Assembly: GCF_025854335.1 (NCBI RefSeq)
Contig: NZ_CP107716.1
Location: 2,845,001-2,909,000, forward strand
Direction of reading: 5' to 3'
Origin: Pelagibacterium flavum
Lineage (GTDB): Bacteria; Pseudomonadota; Alphaproteobacteria; Rhizobiales; Devosiaceae
DNA length: 64,000 nt
A program made the position numbers and the translations under genes. The notes beneath the pieces are model-generated. The model ran no database searches, was not told where the DNA came from, and saw only the letters and a program-made list of their open reading frames with translations. Positions 1 through 9,562 of this stretch are shown piece by piece. How positions within the stretch are numbered: position 1 is the stretch's first letter; each line of letters begins with the position of its first letter.

Positions 1-1543
1 CGATGCCGTCCGGAATGTAAGTTTCGACATCGCGCCCGGGGAAACGCTGGCACTGGTCGGAGAATCAGGGTCAGGCAAATCGGTAACTGCTTTGTCCGTC
101 CTCCGGCTCCTGCCTTACCCTTCGGCGTCCCATCCCCAGGGCCAAATCCTCTTTAGAGGCTCCGATCTGCTGACGGCGAGCGACAAGGCGCTCCGCACAG
201 TGCGCGGCAATGACATCGCGATGATCTATCAGGAGCCGATGAGTTCGCTCAATCCGCTGCACACTATTGAACGGCAGGTCAGCGAAGTATTGTCCGTGCA
301 TCAAGGGCTGGGTCGCAGCGCGGCGCGGAAGCGCGTTCTCGAGCTCCTCGATGCTGTTGGCATTCCCGATCCTGAAACGCGGCTCGCTTCCTTTCCCCAT
401 CAGCTCTCGGGCGGGCAACGCCAGCGGGCGATGATTGCCATGGCGCTGGCCTGTGAGCCGGAGCTACTGATTGCCGATGAACCCACCACGGCGCTCGACG
501 TGACGGTTCAGGCCCAAATCCTCGATTTGCTGAAATCGGTGCAACAGCGGATGGGCATGGCCATGCTGTTCATCACCCATGACCTCGGCATCGTGCGCCG
601 GATGGCAAACAAGGTCTGCGTCATGCAGAATGGCGAAATCGTTGAGAGGGCAGAAACAGAGACGCTGTTTGCCGATCCACAGCACGCTTATACAAAGCGC
701 CTGCTTTCGTCCGAATTATCCGATATGGCGCCGGTGGTCACCATGACCGGCGCGCCGGTTATGGCAGTGGACGGTCTCAAGGTCTGGTTTCCCATAAAGC
801 GGGGATTGTTCAAGCGCACGGTGGGTCACATCAAGGCCGTCGATGGTGTCGACCTGGTCGTCAGGCGCGGCGAAACGCTGGGCGTGGTGGGAGAATCCGG
901 ATCGGGAAAAACGACGCTGGGGCTCGCCATGCTCCGTCTCATTTCATCTGAGGGGCGGATCGTTTTCCTGGGTGACGACATCACCGGGAAGCGGTCACGT
1001 GCCATGCGGCGCTATCGCGCCGACATGCAGGTGGTCTTTCAGGATCCCTACGGCTCGCTTTCTCCGCGCATGAGCGTTGGCGACATCATCGCCGAAGGGC
1101 TGGCGGTTCATTTTCCCAACATCAAGGCGCAGGAACGCGATGAGAAGGTCAAGGCCGTTATGGCCGAGGTCGGGCTCGAGCCGGAAATGCGGCATCGCTA
1201 TCCGCATGAATTTTCCGGCGGTCAGCGGCAGCGCATCGCAATAGCCCGCGCGCTAATCCTCGAACCCAAATTCATCGTACTCGACGAGCCGACCTCGGCG
1301 CTCGACATGAGCGTGCAGGCGCAAATCGTCAAACTCCTGCGCGACCTGCAGTTGCGCCACAGGCTGACCTATATTTTTATTTCCCACAATCTTAAGGTCG
1401 TGCGGGCCATCGCCAGCGAGATTATCGTGATGCAGAATGGCAAGATCGTCGAACAAGCTCAAACCGAAGCGCTATTTACCGCTCCCGAGCATCCCTACAC
1501 CTGCACGCTGCTGGCAGCCGCCCTCGATGTGGCCATCGGATAA
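1..1543 (+). CDS. yejF: Peptide ABC transporter, dual ATP-binding subunit (YejF-like), 5' end outside window
   Basis: Cytoplasmic ATPase of a dipeptide/oligopeptide importer with two fused nucleotide-binding domains. The open frame runs through base 2 with no stop and already contains a Walker A motif (GESGSGKS, bases 59-82), so the real start lies upstream of the window and the internal TTG at 92 is not the start. The first domain has the signature LSGGQRQR near base 405. A second domain follows with GESGSGKTT near base 890 and FSGGQRQR near base 1213. YejF/DppDF-type tandem ATPases have this layout. The next gene is a family 5 peptide-binding protein, which supports a Yej-type importer. Exact substrate is inferred. 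Confident on family, less on the symbol. Confidence 0.9.
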   Translation, partial: DAVRNVSFDIAPGETLALVGESGSGKSVTALSVLRLLPYPSASHPQGQILFRGSDLLTASDKALRTVRGNDIAMIYQEPMSSLNPLHTIERQVSEVLSVHQGLGRSAARKRVLELLDAVGIPDPETRLASFPHQLSGGQRQRAMIAMALACEPELLIADEPTTALDVTVQAQILDLLKSVQQRMGMAMLFITHDLGIVRRMANKVCVMQNGEIVERAETETLFADPQHAYTKRLLSSELSDMAPVVTMTGAPVMAVDGLKVWFPIKRGLFKRTVGHIKAVDGVDLVVRRGETLGVVGESGSGKTTLGLAMLRLISSEGRIVFLGDDITGKRSRAMRRYRADMQVVFQDPYGSLSPRMSVGDIIAEGLAVHFPNIKAQERDEKVKAVMAEVGLEPEMRHRYPHEFSGGQRQRIAIARALILEPKFIVLDEPTSALDMSVQAQIVKLLRDLQLRHRLTYIFISHNLKVVRAIASEIIVMQNGKIVEQAQTEALFTAPEHPYTCTLLAAALDVAIG

Positions 1544-1597
1544 GATATTATCGCGCGTGCCATTGCCCTGGCGCACGAAACTTGCACCGCGCACGGC

Positions 1598-1637
1598 GCG
1601 CTCCCGCAAAAGTGGTATCCACTTTTGAGTAAAGCGC
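1598..1637. repeat. Short palindromic intergenic repeat
   Basis: Imperfect palindrome in the gap between the ATPase and the binding protein. The inner arms CAAAAGTGG (1607-1615) and CCACTTTTG (1619-1627) are perfect complements around a 3-base loop, with outer arms GCGCT (1598-1602) and AGCGC (1633-1637). Its core resembles the centre of the larger palindromic element at 36215-36322, so the two probably belong to one dispersed family of the Hyphomicrobiales type. It could also act as an RNA hairpin that attenuates or stabilises the transcript. Confidence 0.6.
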
Positions 1638-1685
1638 ACTAAGATCAACACGAAACCAGCTTCGCCTCGAGAGGGGATTAACGCC

Positions 1686-3539
1686 ATGAAGACGTTTGCT
1701 TTTGCCACCGCCTTGCTGACCACATTGTCGCTTTCCGGCGCGGCTGTTGCGCAGGATGATGCGAATTGGGTGCATGCCATTGCCCTTGATGGCACTCCGA
1801 AATACGAAGCCGGCTTCGAGATGTTCGACTACGTCAATCCCAATGCCCCAAAGGGCGGCACGGTGCGGCTTCCGGCACTGGGCGGATTTGACACGTTCAA
1901 CCCCATCCTTCCGCAGGGTGAATCGGCAACGGGCCTGGGGCTGGTCTATGAGACGCTGACCACGCAAAGCGCCGATGAAAACTCTGTCGCCTACGGGCTT
2001 CTGGCCGAAGCGTTCAGTTACCCCGATGATTTTTCCTCTGTCACCTTCCGGCTCAATCCGCGCGCCCGCTGGCAGGATGGCGAACCGGTCACCGCTGAGG
2101 ATGTGCTCTGGAGCTTCGAGCAGGTGATGGAGATTTCTCCGATCTATGCGGAATATTATGCCTCGGTCGAAGATGCTGAAATCACCGGCGAGGGTGAAAT
2201 CACGTTCTTTTTCAGCGAGGCCGGGAACCGCGAACTGCCTTCAATCATGGGCCAGCTTCTGGTCCTTCCCAAACACTGGTGGGAAGGCGAGAATGCCGAG
2301 GGAGAACCCCGAAACATCGGGGCATCCACTCTTGAATTGCCCATGGGATCGGGTCCTTACACACTTTCCAGCTTCGACGCTGGCCGGACAGTCACATACA
2401 CGCGCGATCCCGACTATTGGGGCGCCGACGAACCGGTCAATGTGGGAACGTCCAATTTCGATGAGTACCGTATCGAGTATTTCCGCGACACCACGGTGAT
2501 GTTTGAGGCCTTCAAGGCCGATGAATTCGACTGGTGGACGGAAAACATCGCTCGGCGCTGGGCGACAGGCTATGACTTCCCGGCCGTCAATGACGATCGC
2601 GTAGTGCTTGAGACGTTCGAGAATGGCTATAATGCCTCCGGCGTTATGTGGGGCTTCGTGCCCAACCAGCGTAAGGAGAAGTTCCAGGACCCGCGGGTTC
2701 GTGAGGCGCTGAATTACGCTTTCGACTTCCAGGAATTGAACCGGACGCTGTTCTACGAACAGTACCAGCGCATCGATTCCTATTTCTTCGGCACTGATCT
2801 TGCTGCGCCCGATGGACCGCCAACCGGGCTTGAGCTTGAAATTCTCGAGGAGGTCCGTGATCTCATTCCGGCATCGGTATTTGATGCACGCTTTGCCAAT
2901 CCGACCGGGGGCAGCGAGGAAGCACTTCGTGCGAATTTGCAGGAGGCCCTGCGGCTGTTCAATGAAGCAGGATACACACTTGAAGGAACACAACTGGTCG
3001 ACGCGAACGGCGAGCAGTTCAGCTTCGAGATCCTGTCGTACGACAATACAATCGAGCCGGTAGCGCTGCATTGGGCCGACAACCTCAATGCGATCGGCGC
3101 CAACGTAACGCTGCGGGTGGTCGATACCCCCCAATACACAAATCTGGTCCGCTCGTTCGATTATGACGTGATCTACACCCGTTGGGCCCAGTCGCTCTCC
3201 CCCGGCAACGAGCAGCGCTATTTCTGGGGTTCTTCATCGGCCGATGAGCAGGGCTCGCAAAACTACGCGGGTATTTCGGACCCCGGGGTTGACGCGCTGA
3301 TCGAAAAGATCGTCCTGGCACCGGACCGCGAGACACTGGTTGCGGCAACACATGCCCTCGATCGTGTGTTGCTGGCCATGAACAATGTCGTTCCCAGCTA
3401 TACGATCACCTACGCCCGCACGGCGCGCTGGGACCGGTTCAGTCATCCTGAAACCCTGCCGGAGTTCTCAATCGGGTTTCCCGATGTCTGGTGGTGGGAC
3501 GAAGAAAAGGCCGCGGCGACCGGCGGCAATTCACAATAA
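1686..3539 (+). CDS. Periplasmic oligopeptide-binding protein, family 5 (YejA/YepA-like)
   Basis: Extracytoplasmic solute-binding protein (SBP_bac_5) that delivers peptides to the ABC importer whose ATPase is encoded just upstream. The 617-residue protein starts with a clear Sec signal peptide (basic MK, hydrophobic stretch, Ala-x-Ala-type site before QDD near residue 22). The mature part has the family's large alternating alpha/beta layout, with GPYTLSSF and the long central peptide-binding region. An AG-rich stretch precedes ATG 1686 (GAGAGGGG near 1670-1677). YejA-type proteins bind peptides such as microcin C, and in Agrobacterium a related system is reported to import muropeptides. The neighbouring D-amino-acid dehydrogenase makes murein peptides a plausible substrate here, but that is inference. 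Confidence 0.9.
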   Translation: MKTFAFATALLTTLSLSGAAVAQDDANWVHAIALDGTPKYEAGFEMFDYVNPNAPKGGTVRLPALGGFDTFNPILPQGESATGLGLVYETLTTQSADENSVAYGLLAEAFSYPDDFSSVTFRLNPRARWQDGEPVTAEDVLWSFEQVMEISPIYAEYYASVEDAEITGEGEITFFFSEAGNRELPSIMGQLLVLPKHWWEGENAEGEPRNIGASTLELPMGSGPYTLSSFDAGRTVTYTRDPDYWGADEPVNVGTSNFDEYRIEYFRDTTVMFEAFKADEFDWWTENIARRWATGYDFPAVNDDRVVLETFENGYNASGVMWGFVPNQRKEKFQDPRVREALNYAFDFQELNRTLFYEQYQRIDSYFFGTDLAAPDGPPTGLELEILEEVRDLIPASVFDARFANPTGGSEEALRANLQEALRLFNEAGYTLEGTQLVDANGEQFSFEILSYDNTIEPVALHWADNLNAIGANVTLRVVDTPQYTNLVRSFDYDVIYTRWAQSLSPGNEQRYFWGSSSADEQGSQNYAGISDPGVDALIEKIVLAPDRETLVAATHALDRVLLAMNNVVPSYTITYARTARWDRFSHPETLPEFSIGFPDVWWWDEEKAAATGGNSQ

Positions 3540-3545
3540 TTGAAA

Positions 3546-3570
3546 ATGACCTGCGCTTGGCGCAGGTCAT
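3546..3570 (+). terminator. Perfect 11-bp hairpin after the binding-protein gene
   Basis: ATGACCTGCGC (3546-3556) and its exact complement GCGCAGGTCAT (3560-3570) flank a 3-base loop, starting 7 bases after the stop of the binding-protein gene and ending 28 bases before the next start. No T run follows on the plus strand, so it may partly terminate or simply protect the 3' end of the upstream message rather than stop transcription fully. Confidence 0.6.
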
Positions 3571-3597
3571 CAAACACAAGCTCTGGAAAGTCTGACC

Positions 3598-4857
3598 ATG
3601 GCTCAGGACGTCATCGTCATCGGTGCCGGCATCGTCGGCGTATCGACTGCAATTCACCTGCTTCGGCGCGGCCGGAGCGTATTGCTCATCGACAAGAACG
3701 CGCCCGGTCGGGAGACCTCGTTTGGCAATGCCGGGATCATCCAGCGGGAAGGCGTACGCCCGCACGCCTTCCCGCGCGATCTTGCGACGCTGATGCAGGT
3801 GGGCCTGCATCTGTCCACCGCGGCACGCTACGACCCGTTCGCGCTGCCCAAGGTCACCCCTGCCCTGATGCGTTATTGGTGGGAATCCTCGCCCAACCAC
3901 TACAGCCATGTGGTCAGGAGCTATGCGCCGCTGATCGCCCGGTCGATCGATGAGCATTCCGACCTGATCTCTGCGGCCGGCGCGGAAGATCTGGTTATCA
4001 AGAAGGGTTGGTACCTGGCGTTCAGGACAGACGACAAGCTCAAGGCTGAAGCCGCCAAGGCGAAAAAGGATCTCGAACTCTATGGCATCAACCATCGCGT
4101 GGTGGATGGCGTGGAAATGGCACGGATCGAACCCGATTTCACCGAAAAGCTGGCCGGAGCGATCCACTGGACCGATCCGTGGACGGTCCGCAATCCGGGC
4201 GCACTGGTTGCCAAATATTTCGAGCTGTACAAATCGATGGGTGGCCATTTTCTTGGCGGAGAGGCAACGGGTCTCGAGCAGGACGGCGACAATTGGACGG
4301 CTACAGTCGCCGATACGCGCTACACCGCCCGTGAAGTCGTGGTGACCCTGGGTCCGTGGGCTCCTGAAGTCCTTGAGCCATTGGGTTATCGCCTACCGCT
4401 GTTCGTCAAGCGCGGCTACCACATGCACTACGGAACGCAGGGCGGCGCTACGCTCAACAACTGGCTGATCGATGCCGAAGTCGGCTACTGCCTTGCGCCG
4501 ATGGAAAACGGGGTTCGCTTGACGACAGGTGCCGAGTTCGCGCTGCGCGACGCAGCGCCCAGCCCTATCCAGCTCGGCCGTGCCGAGGCCAAAGCGCGGG
4601 CGCTTTTCCCGCTCGGGGAACGGCTCGACCCGCAACCGTGGAAAGGGGCTCGCCCCTGCACGCCTGACATGATGCCGATCATCGGGCCAGCGCCCAAACA
4701 TCGCGGTCTGTGGGTCGGCATTGGCCATGCCCATCATGGCTTCACCCTCGGCCCGGCCACCGGACATCTGCTGGCGCAGGCCATGACCGGCGAGAAGCCC
4801 GCAATCGACATCACTCCATTCAGGATGGATCGATTTGCAGGAACTGTTCCCCGGTAG
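3598..4857 (+). CDS. FAD-dependent oxidoreductase, D-amino acid dehydrogenase (DadA-like)
   Basis: Flavoprotein of the DAO family, 419 residues, the usual DadA length. The N-terminus carries the dinucleotide-binding fold VIGAGIVGVSTAIHLL (residues 7-22) followed by an acidic residue ending the second strand (LLIDKN). The C-terminus has RPCTPDMMPIIGPAP and GHAHHGFTLGPATG, the conserved FAD-contacting block of D-amino acid dehydrogenases and related amine oxidases. It oxidises D-amino acids to 2-oxo acids, feeding electrons to the respiratory chain. It follows the peptide importer on the same strand after a hairpin, so it may act on D-amino acids released from imported peptides. Substrate range is inferred. 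Confidence 0.85.
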   Translation: MAQDVIVIGAGIVGVSTAIHLLRRGRSVLLIDKNAPGRETSFGNAGIIQREGVRPHAFPRDLATLMQVGLHLSTAARYDPFALPKVTPALMRYWWESSPNHYSHVVRSYAPLIARSIDEHSDLISAAGAEDLVIKKGWYLAFRTDDKLKAEAAKAKKDLELYGINHRVVDGVEMARIEPDFTEKLAGAIHWTDPWTVRNPGALVAKYFELYKSMGGHFLGGEATGLEQDGDNWTATVADTRYTAREVVVTLGPWAPEVLEPLGYRLPLFVKRGYHMHYGTQGGATLNNWLIDAEVGYCLAPMENGVRLTTGAEFALRDAAPSPIQLGRAEAKARALFPLGERLDPQPWKGARPCTPDMMPIIGPAPKHRGLWVGIGHAHHGFTLGPATGHLLAQAMTGEKPAIDITPFRMDRFAGTVPR

Positions 4858-6999
4858 CTAGCCGTTGCTGGTGAGCCTTGGCTCGACCGCTCTGGCTGGG
4901 GTTAGCCTCGTAATCAGTTCGAGCGCATCTTTGGCTGGTAGGGGCCGGGAGAACAGAAAGCCTTGAAATTCATCACATCCATGGGCACGAACGGCGTCGA
5001 GCTGAGCTTCGGTTTCGACGCCCTCTGCGGTGGTCGCCATGCCCAGACTTCGGCCCAGAGCGATGACTGCCTTGATGATCTCGAAATTGGCGTCCTTGGA
5101 TCCCACGTCCTCGATGAATGAGCGGTCGATCTTGATCTTGTCGAACGGGAAGGCCCTCAGATACGAGAGCGAGGAATAGCCGGTTCCGAAATCGTCCATC
5201 GAAATGCGAATGCCCATGGCGCGCAGGGCATGGAGGGTTTCCAATGTCTGATCGGAATCGCTGAGCAAGACGGATTCGGTGATCTCGAGTTCGAGACGGC
5301 TCGCAGGCAAGCAGGCCTCATCAAGGGCCTGCTGGACACTCTCCATCAACCGGCGGCTCTTGAACTGCACGGGTGAAAGATTGACCGCGACACGGATATC
5401 TGTGGGCCAGGTTGCTGCTGCCAGGCACGCCTGTCTGAGCACCCATTCTCCCAGTTGCACAATAAAGCCGATTTCCTCGGCGACCGGAATGAACTCGGCG
5501 GGCGAGATAAAACCCATTTCCGAGTGCTCCCAGCGCAACAGGGCTTCCATGCAGGATATGGAATTGTTTTCCAGGTCCATGAGGGGCTGGAAAACCAATC
5601 TGAACTCGTCGCGAGTCAGACCCAGTTTCAGTCCGCTTTCGATGGCGCGGCGATGCTGCATGGCCGCGTCCATGCCTTTTTCAAAAAAACGGAAATTGCC
5701 CCGGCCATCACTCTTGGCGCGATAAAGCGCAAGGTCGGCATTTTTCATCAGCGTTTCGCCATCCGTGCCATCAGTTGGCGCCACAGCTATTCCGATTGAA
5801 GTGCCGATGATGACACGATGGCCCTCTATTTCCATCGGGTGGCTGATGGCCGCGACCAGGCGTTCGGCGAGGGCCGCCGCGTCGTTGGGGCTTTTGAGCG
5901 GGCCGGCAAGCATGGAGAATTCATCGCCCCCGAGCCGGGCAGCGCATTCATGCTCACGCTTGGCGTGGTTGATGCGCGCCGCAACCTCCTTGAGAACGGC
6001 ATCGCCTACACCGTGCCCGAGGGTGTCATTAATCACCTTGAAGTGGTCGAGGTCGAAGCACAGCACCGCCATGGTCTCACCGCGACGTATGCGGGATTCT
6101 GCCATGGCCATTTCTTCGGCAAACAGCGTCCGGTTGGGCAGGTCGGTCAGAGCATCGTGTCGCGCCAGATGATGAATGCGGGCCTCCGACCGCCGCTGCT
6201 CGGTAATGTCCTGATGGGTTTCAACCCATCCACCATCGTCCATCGGCTGGTGAACCAGTGAAATGATCTGGCCGTTCTCGAACTCGCAGATGTCTGCACT
6301 GCGTTTCCGATCAGTGATCGTTTGAACCCGACGCTGCAAAAAGGCCATGGGGCCTTCCTTGGGGCGCATTCCGTTCTCGAACCGGTAGTCGAGAATGTCG
6401 GTCAGAAGCGTACCGGGCTGGCGTAGGCTCTCGGGAAGATCGTAGAGCATGGCGTAGTTGGCGTTGCAGATCACCAGCCTGTGGTCGGCGTCGATCATGC
6501 ACAGACCGTGCGCCATATTGTCAACGGCAGTCTCAAATCGAACTGCCTGTTGAGCCAGGTCGGCCTCTCGCTTGGACAGCGCGGTGAGGTGATCGCTGGC
6601 ATCGGTGATATCTTCGTGGGTAACCAGCCAGCCCGTACCGGCACGGCCCGTATAGGTCGTACGTATGTTGCGGTCGCGAAGATTTTGCTCATACTGGATC
6701 GGCGTCTCGCGGCGCTTTTGCCGCTCGAAGCGACTGATCATCGCTTCATAAAGTTCATCAACGCTGTACCCGAAATAATTGCCCGCATCGATTACGGCGC
6801 GGCAGCAATCGCGCAGAGTCATGCCAGCATTGAGTGCATCGGCCGCCAGTCCGAACGTCCACGCATAACGGGCGTTGAACAATTCGAGCTTGAAATCCTC
6901 ACTCCAAACGCACAGCCCGTACGGCATCGCCTCGAGCGCCGCATCTACGGCGTGCGCATTGCTCATTCCCTTGCCGTCCGGCATCCACTTTTCCCCCAC
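4858..6999 (-). CDS. PAS-PAS-GGDEF-EAL cyclic-di-GMP signalling protein
   Basis: Cytoplasmic bifunctional-type c-di-GMP protein of 713 residues with no membrane segment. Two PAS domains of the PAS_7 style occupy about residues 20-130 and 150-265; each begins with the typical pattern GLCVWSEDFKLELFNARYA or GLCMIDADHRLVICNANYA. The diguanylate cyclase domain has an intact active-site motif RLGGDEF near residue 355. The phosphodiesterase domain has EALLRW near residue 484 and the later DDFGTGYSSL block. Both catalytic signatures look intact, so either activity may operate. It converges directly on the DadA-like gene with no bases between the stop codons, and no terminator is visible there. Confidence 0.93.
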   Translation of the reverse strand: MGEKWMPDGKGMSNAHAVDAALEAMPYGLCVWSEDFKLELFNARYAWTFGLAADALNAGMTLRDCCRAVIDAGNYFGYSVDELYEAMISRFERQKRRETPIQYEQNLRDRNIRTTYTGRAGTGWLVTHEDITDASDHLTALSKREADLAQQAVRFETAVDNMAHGLCMIDADHRLVICNANYAMLYDLPESLRQPGTLLTDILDYRFENGMRPKEGPMAFLQRRVQTITDRKRSADICEFENGQIISLVHQPMDDGGWVETHQDITEQRRSEARIHHLARHDALTDLPNRTLFAEEMAMAESRIRRGETMAVLCFDLDHFKVINDTLGHGVGDAVLKEVAARINHAKREHECAARLGGDEFSMLAGPLKSPNDAAALAERLVAAISHPMEIEGHRVIIGTSIGIAVAPTDGTDGETLMKNADLALYRAKSDGRGNFRFFEKGMDAAMQHRRAIESGLKLGLTRDEFRLVFQPLMDLENNSISCMEALLRWEHSEMGFISPAEFIPVAEEIGFIVQLGEWVLRQACLAAATWPTDIRVAVNLSPVQFKSRRLMESVQQALDEACLPASRLELEITESVLLSDSDQTLETLHALRAMGIRISMDDFGTGYSSLSYLRAFPFDKIKIDRSFIEDVGSKDANFEIIKAVIALGRSLGMATTAEGVETEAQLDAVRAHGCDEFQGFLFSRPLPAKDALELITRLTPARAVEPRLTSNG

Positions 7000-7191
7000 G
7001 AGCGCCCCTCAAATTGATCGCGCATCATGGGGCGCACCCCTGAAGCAACAGTGAATCCTATCGGTGGATTTGCGGATTTCACGACGAACGCTAACGGAAG
7101 GTTAATGCCCGATACGGAACCGAGCGGGTCGGCCGGCGTTTAGGGCCTGCATTGAATACGCTATTGTCTTTTGGATTTTTTGGAGAATTTG

Positions 7192-7338
7192 ATGAGCCGC
7201 AATACACTTTATCTTCTGCTTGGCGCCCTGATCGTTGTGGTCGTTGGTTTTGCTATCTATGCCTATCAGCAGGAATCTCAGCCCGACGGCGTCCAGATCG
7301 AACTCAACGAACAGGGCATTTCTGTCGAAGGCAACTGA
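7192..7338 (+). CDS. Small single-pass membrane protein, 48 residues, unknown function
   Basis: Short ORF with ATG at 7192 preceded by TTTTGGAGAATTTG, a good ribosome-binding site (GGAG at 7182-7185). The product begins MSRNTLYLLLGALIVVVVG, a single transmembrane helix (about residues 5-24), followed by a polar acidic tail ending SVEGN. It sits 96 bases before the L-lactate dehydrogenase-like gene on the same strand and may share its transcript. I recognise no family. The combination of SD, start, helix and stop argues for a real gene. Confidence 0.65.
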   Translation: MSRNTLYLLLGALIVVVVGFAIYAYQQESQPDGVQIELNEQGISVEGN

Positions 7339-7434
7339 CCCAGACCGGCCCATGAAGGCATAATCGTGCTTTCCCCACGCTCCGTGTCCCGCTATTGAGT
7401 GCGCAAGGATGCACCAGGATGGGAGGCGGAGCGT

Positions 7435-8595
7435 ATGGGTTTTCCAGCACAAACGATTGGGGATCTCAAGAATCTGGCAAGGCGCCGCGTACCGCGGATG
7501 TTTTTCGATTATGCCGATTCCGGTTCCTGGACGGAAAGCACCTATAACGCCAACGAAACAGACTTTTCCAAGATAAAGTTTCGCCAGCGCGTTGCCGTCG
7601 ACATGACCGACCGCTCGCTGGGCTCGACCATGATCGGCCAAGACGTTGCGATGCCCGTCGCGATAGCGCCGACCGGTTTCGGCGGCATGCAGCATCCCGA
7701 TGGAGAAATGCTCGGAGCCCGAGCGGCGCGCGCGCTGGGCATTCCATTCACGCTTTCAACCATGAGCATCTGTTCGATCGAGGACGTGTCAGAGGCCACC
7801 GGCGGCGCCCCGTTCTGGTTCCAGCTCTATGTGATGCGTGACCGCAAGTTCATGCATAATCTGATCGACCGGGCCAAAGCGGCAAACTGTTCGGCGCTAG
7901 TTCTCACGCTGGATCTGCAGATTCTCGGACAGCGGCACAAGGATGCGCGCAACGGGCTCTCTGCTCCCCCAAAGATCAATTTCAACACCGTCTGGCAGCT
8001 GGCCTCCCGTCCGCAATGGTGTTTGTCCATGCTCAAGACGCGCCGCCATACGTTTCGCAATATCGTCGGTCATGCAGAAAATGTCGGCGATTTATCCTCG
8101 CTGTCGTCCTGGACTGCGGAACAGTTCGATCCCAAGCTCAACTGGTCCGATATCGAGTGGATCAAGGAGCGCTGGGGCGGAAAGGTGATCTTGAAGGGCA
8201 TCATGGACGCCGAAGACGCCCGCATGGCAGCCGCTTCGGGCGCAGACGCGATCATTGTATCCAATCATGGCGGGCGGCAACTGGACGGCGCACCGTCCTC
8301 GATCTCCGCCCTGCCCAGTATCGTAGAAGCGGTGGGCGACAAGATTGAAGTTCACATGGACGGAGGTATCCGCTCCGGCCAAGATGTTTTGCGAGCGCTG
8401 TGTCTCGGGGCCAAAGGCGTCTATATCGGCCGGCCGTGGCTCTATGGGCTCGGAGCTGGCGGAGAGGCCGGCGTCCGGCAGGCCCTCGAGATTATCCGCA
8501 AGGAACTTGACGTCACCATGGCGCTTTGCGGCGAGCGGGATATCCGCAATGTCGGTCGGCACAACCTCGTCAATCCGGGTGTTTTTTCAGAATGA
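7435..8595 (+). CDS. lldD: FMN-dependent alpha-hydroxy-acid dehydrogenase (L-lactate dehydrogenase-like)
   Basis: FMN-dependent oxidation of L-lactate or a related 2-hydroxy acid. The 386-residue product has the family landmarks: APTGFGGMQHPDGE early, the active-site histidine in SNHGGRQLDGA, and the phosphate-binding end DGGIRSGQDVLRAL ... GVYIGRPWLYGL. I chose ATG 7435 because GGGAGGCGGA sits just before it; a GTG 12 codons upstream (7399) has no comparable site. The stop overlaps the start of nadC, so the two are translationally coupled. Substrate is most likely L-lactate, but glycolate or other hydroxy acids are possible. Confidence 0.88.
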   Translation: MGFPAQTIGDLKNLARRRVPRMFFDYADSGSWTESTYNANETDFSKIKFRQRVAVDMTDRSLGSTMIGQDVAMPVAIAPTGFGGMQHPDGEMLGARAARALGIPFTLSTMSICSIEDVSEATGGAPFWFQLYVMRDRKFMHNLIDRAKAANCSALVLTLDLQILGQRHKDARNGLSAPPKINFNTVWQLASRPQWCLSMLKTRRHTFRNIVGHAENVGDLSSLSSWTAEQFDPKLNWSDIEWIKERWGGKVILKGIMDAEDARMAAASGADAIIVSNHGGRQLDGAPSSISALPSIVEAVGDKIEVHMDGGIRSGQDVLRALCLGAKGVYIGRPWLYGLGAGGEAGVRQALEIIRKELDVTMALCGERDIRNVGRHNLVNPGVFSE

Positions 8596-9455
8596 CAACG
8601 GCCCATGCTGCCGCGCTCCCTCGCCATGTCGTCGAACGCGCCATCAAAATTGCGTTCGCAGAAGATCTGGGAGAAGCGGGGGACATCACCTCTCAGGCGA
8701 CGATCGATCCGAAAGCAACGGCGGTCGCTCGCATCAACGCGCGCGGCGCGGGCGTAGTCTGCGGACTCGATTGCGCGGTAGGGGCCTTTTCGTTAATCGG
8801 TGCGGGCCTTGAAACAGAAACGTTCGTTGCGGATGGCACCATAGTCTCGGGCGGAGACGCCATTCTTGAAGTGCGCGGCAATGCGCGAAACCTGCTGGCA
8901 GCGGAGCGCACGGCGCTCAATTTCCTGACCCATTTGAGTGGCGTCGCAACCCTGACGCGCAGCTTCGTGCTGCAGACCGAAGGGACGGATGCCCGTATCT
9001 GTTGCACCCGAAAGACCACGCCGGGGCTGCGGGCGCTGGAAAAATATGCCGTTCGGTGTGGTGGCGGACACAACAATCGTTTCGGGCTGAACGATGCCAT
9101 CCTGATCAAGGACAATCACATTGCCGTGGCTGGCGGTGTCACCGAAGCCATCGCGGCGGCGAGGGCGTTTGCGGGGCATCTGGTCTCGGTCGAAGTGGAA
9201 GTCGACACGCTCGACCAACTTCGCGAGGCTCTGGCGACCGATGTGAACGCCATTCTTCTCGATAATATGGACGAGGACACCCTTGCCCAGGCCGTCGCCA
9301 TCACCGCCGGACGCGCCAAGCTCGAGGCATCGGGCAATGTTACGCTTGAGCGTGTGGCGGCGATTGCCCGGACGGGTGTGGATTACATTTCGACCAGCCG
9401 GATCACCACTGCTGCTGTTCCCCTGGATCTTGGGCTGGACATAAGCATCGATTAG
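8592..9455 (+). CDS. nadC: Nicotinate-nucleotide pyrophosphorylase, carboxylating (quinolinate phosphoribosyltransferase)
   Basis: De novo NAD synthesis: quinolinate plus PRPP gives nicotinate mononucleotide, CO2 and pyrophosphate. The 287-residue protein has the signature CTRKTTPGLRALEKYAV and GGGHNNRFGLNDAILIKDNH, with the late LEASGNVTLE block. ATG 8592 overlaps the lldD stop as ATGA; an upstream in-frame start at 8526 lies wholly inside lldD and is not needed. nadC is more often found beside nadA and nadB, neither of which is in this window, so its coupling to a hydroxy-acid dehydrogenase gene is unusual. Confidence 0.93.
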   Translation: MTTAHAAALPRHVVERAIKIAFAEDLGEAGDITSQATIDPKATAVARINARGAGVVCGLDCAVGAFSLIGAGLETETFVADGTIVSGGDAILEVRGNARNLLAAERTALNFLTHLSGVATLTRSFVLQTEGTDARICCTRKTTPGLRALEKYAVRCGGGHNNRFGLNDAILIKDNHIAVAGGVTEAIAAARAFAGHLVSVEVEVDTLDQLREALATDVNAILLDNMDEDTLAQAVAITAGRAKLEASGNVTLERVAAIARTGVDYISTSRITTAAVPLDLGLDISID

Positions 9456-9562
9456 ATCCGTTTTTCTCACTCGATCGTAAGACAATCATCGTACGTGGAC
9501 TGAACCACGTGCGACTCTTCGTCGTATATCTTGGCAAGTGCTGCGCCTTAATATATAGGGCC

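Noticed and set aside
2241..3134. 297-codon minus-strand frame
   Set aside because: Antisense shadow of the peptide-binding protein gene.
7399..7434. GTG 7399 as the lldD start
   Set aside because: No ribosome-binding site there, whereas ATG 7435 has a strong one and fits the family.
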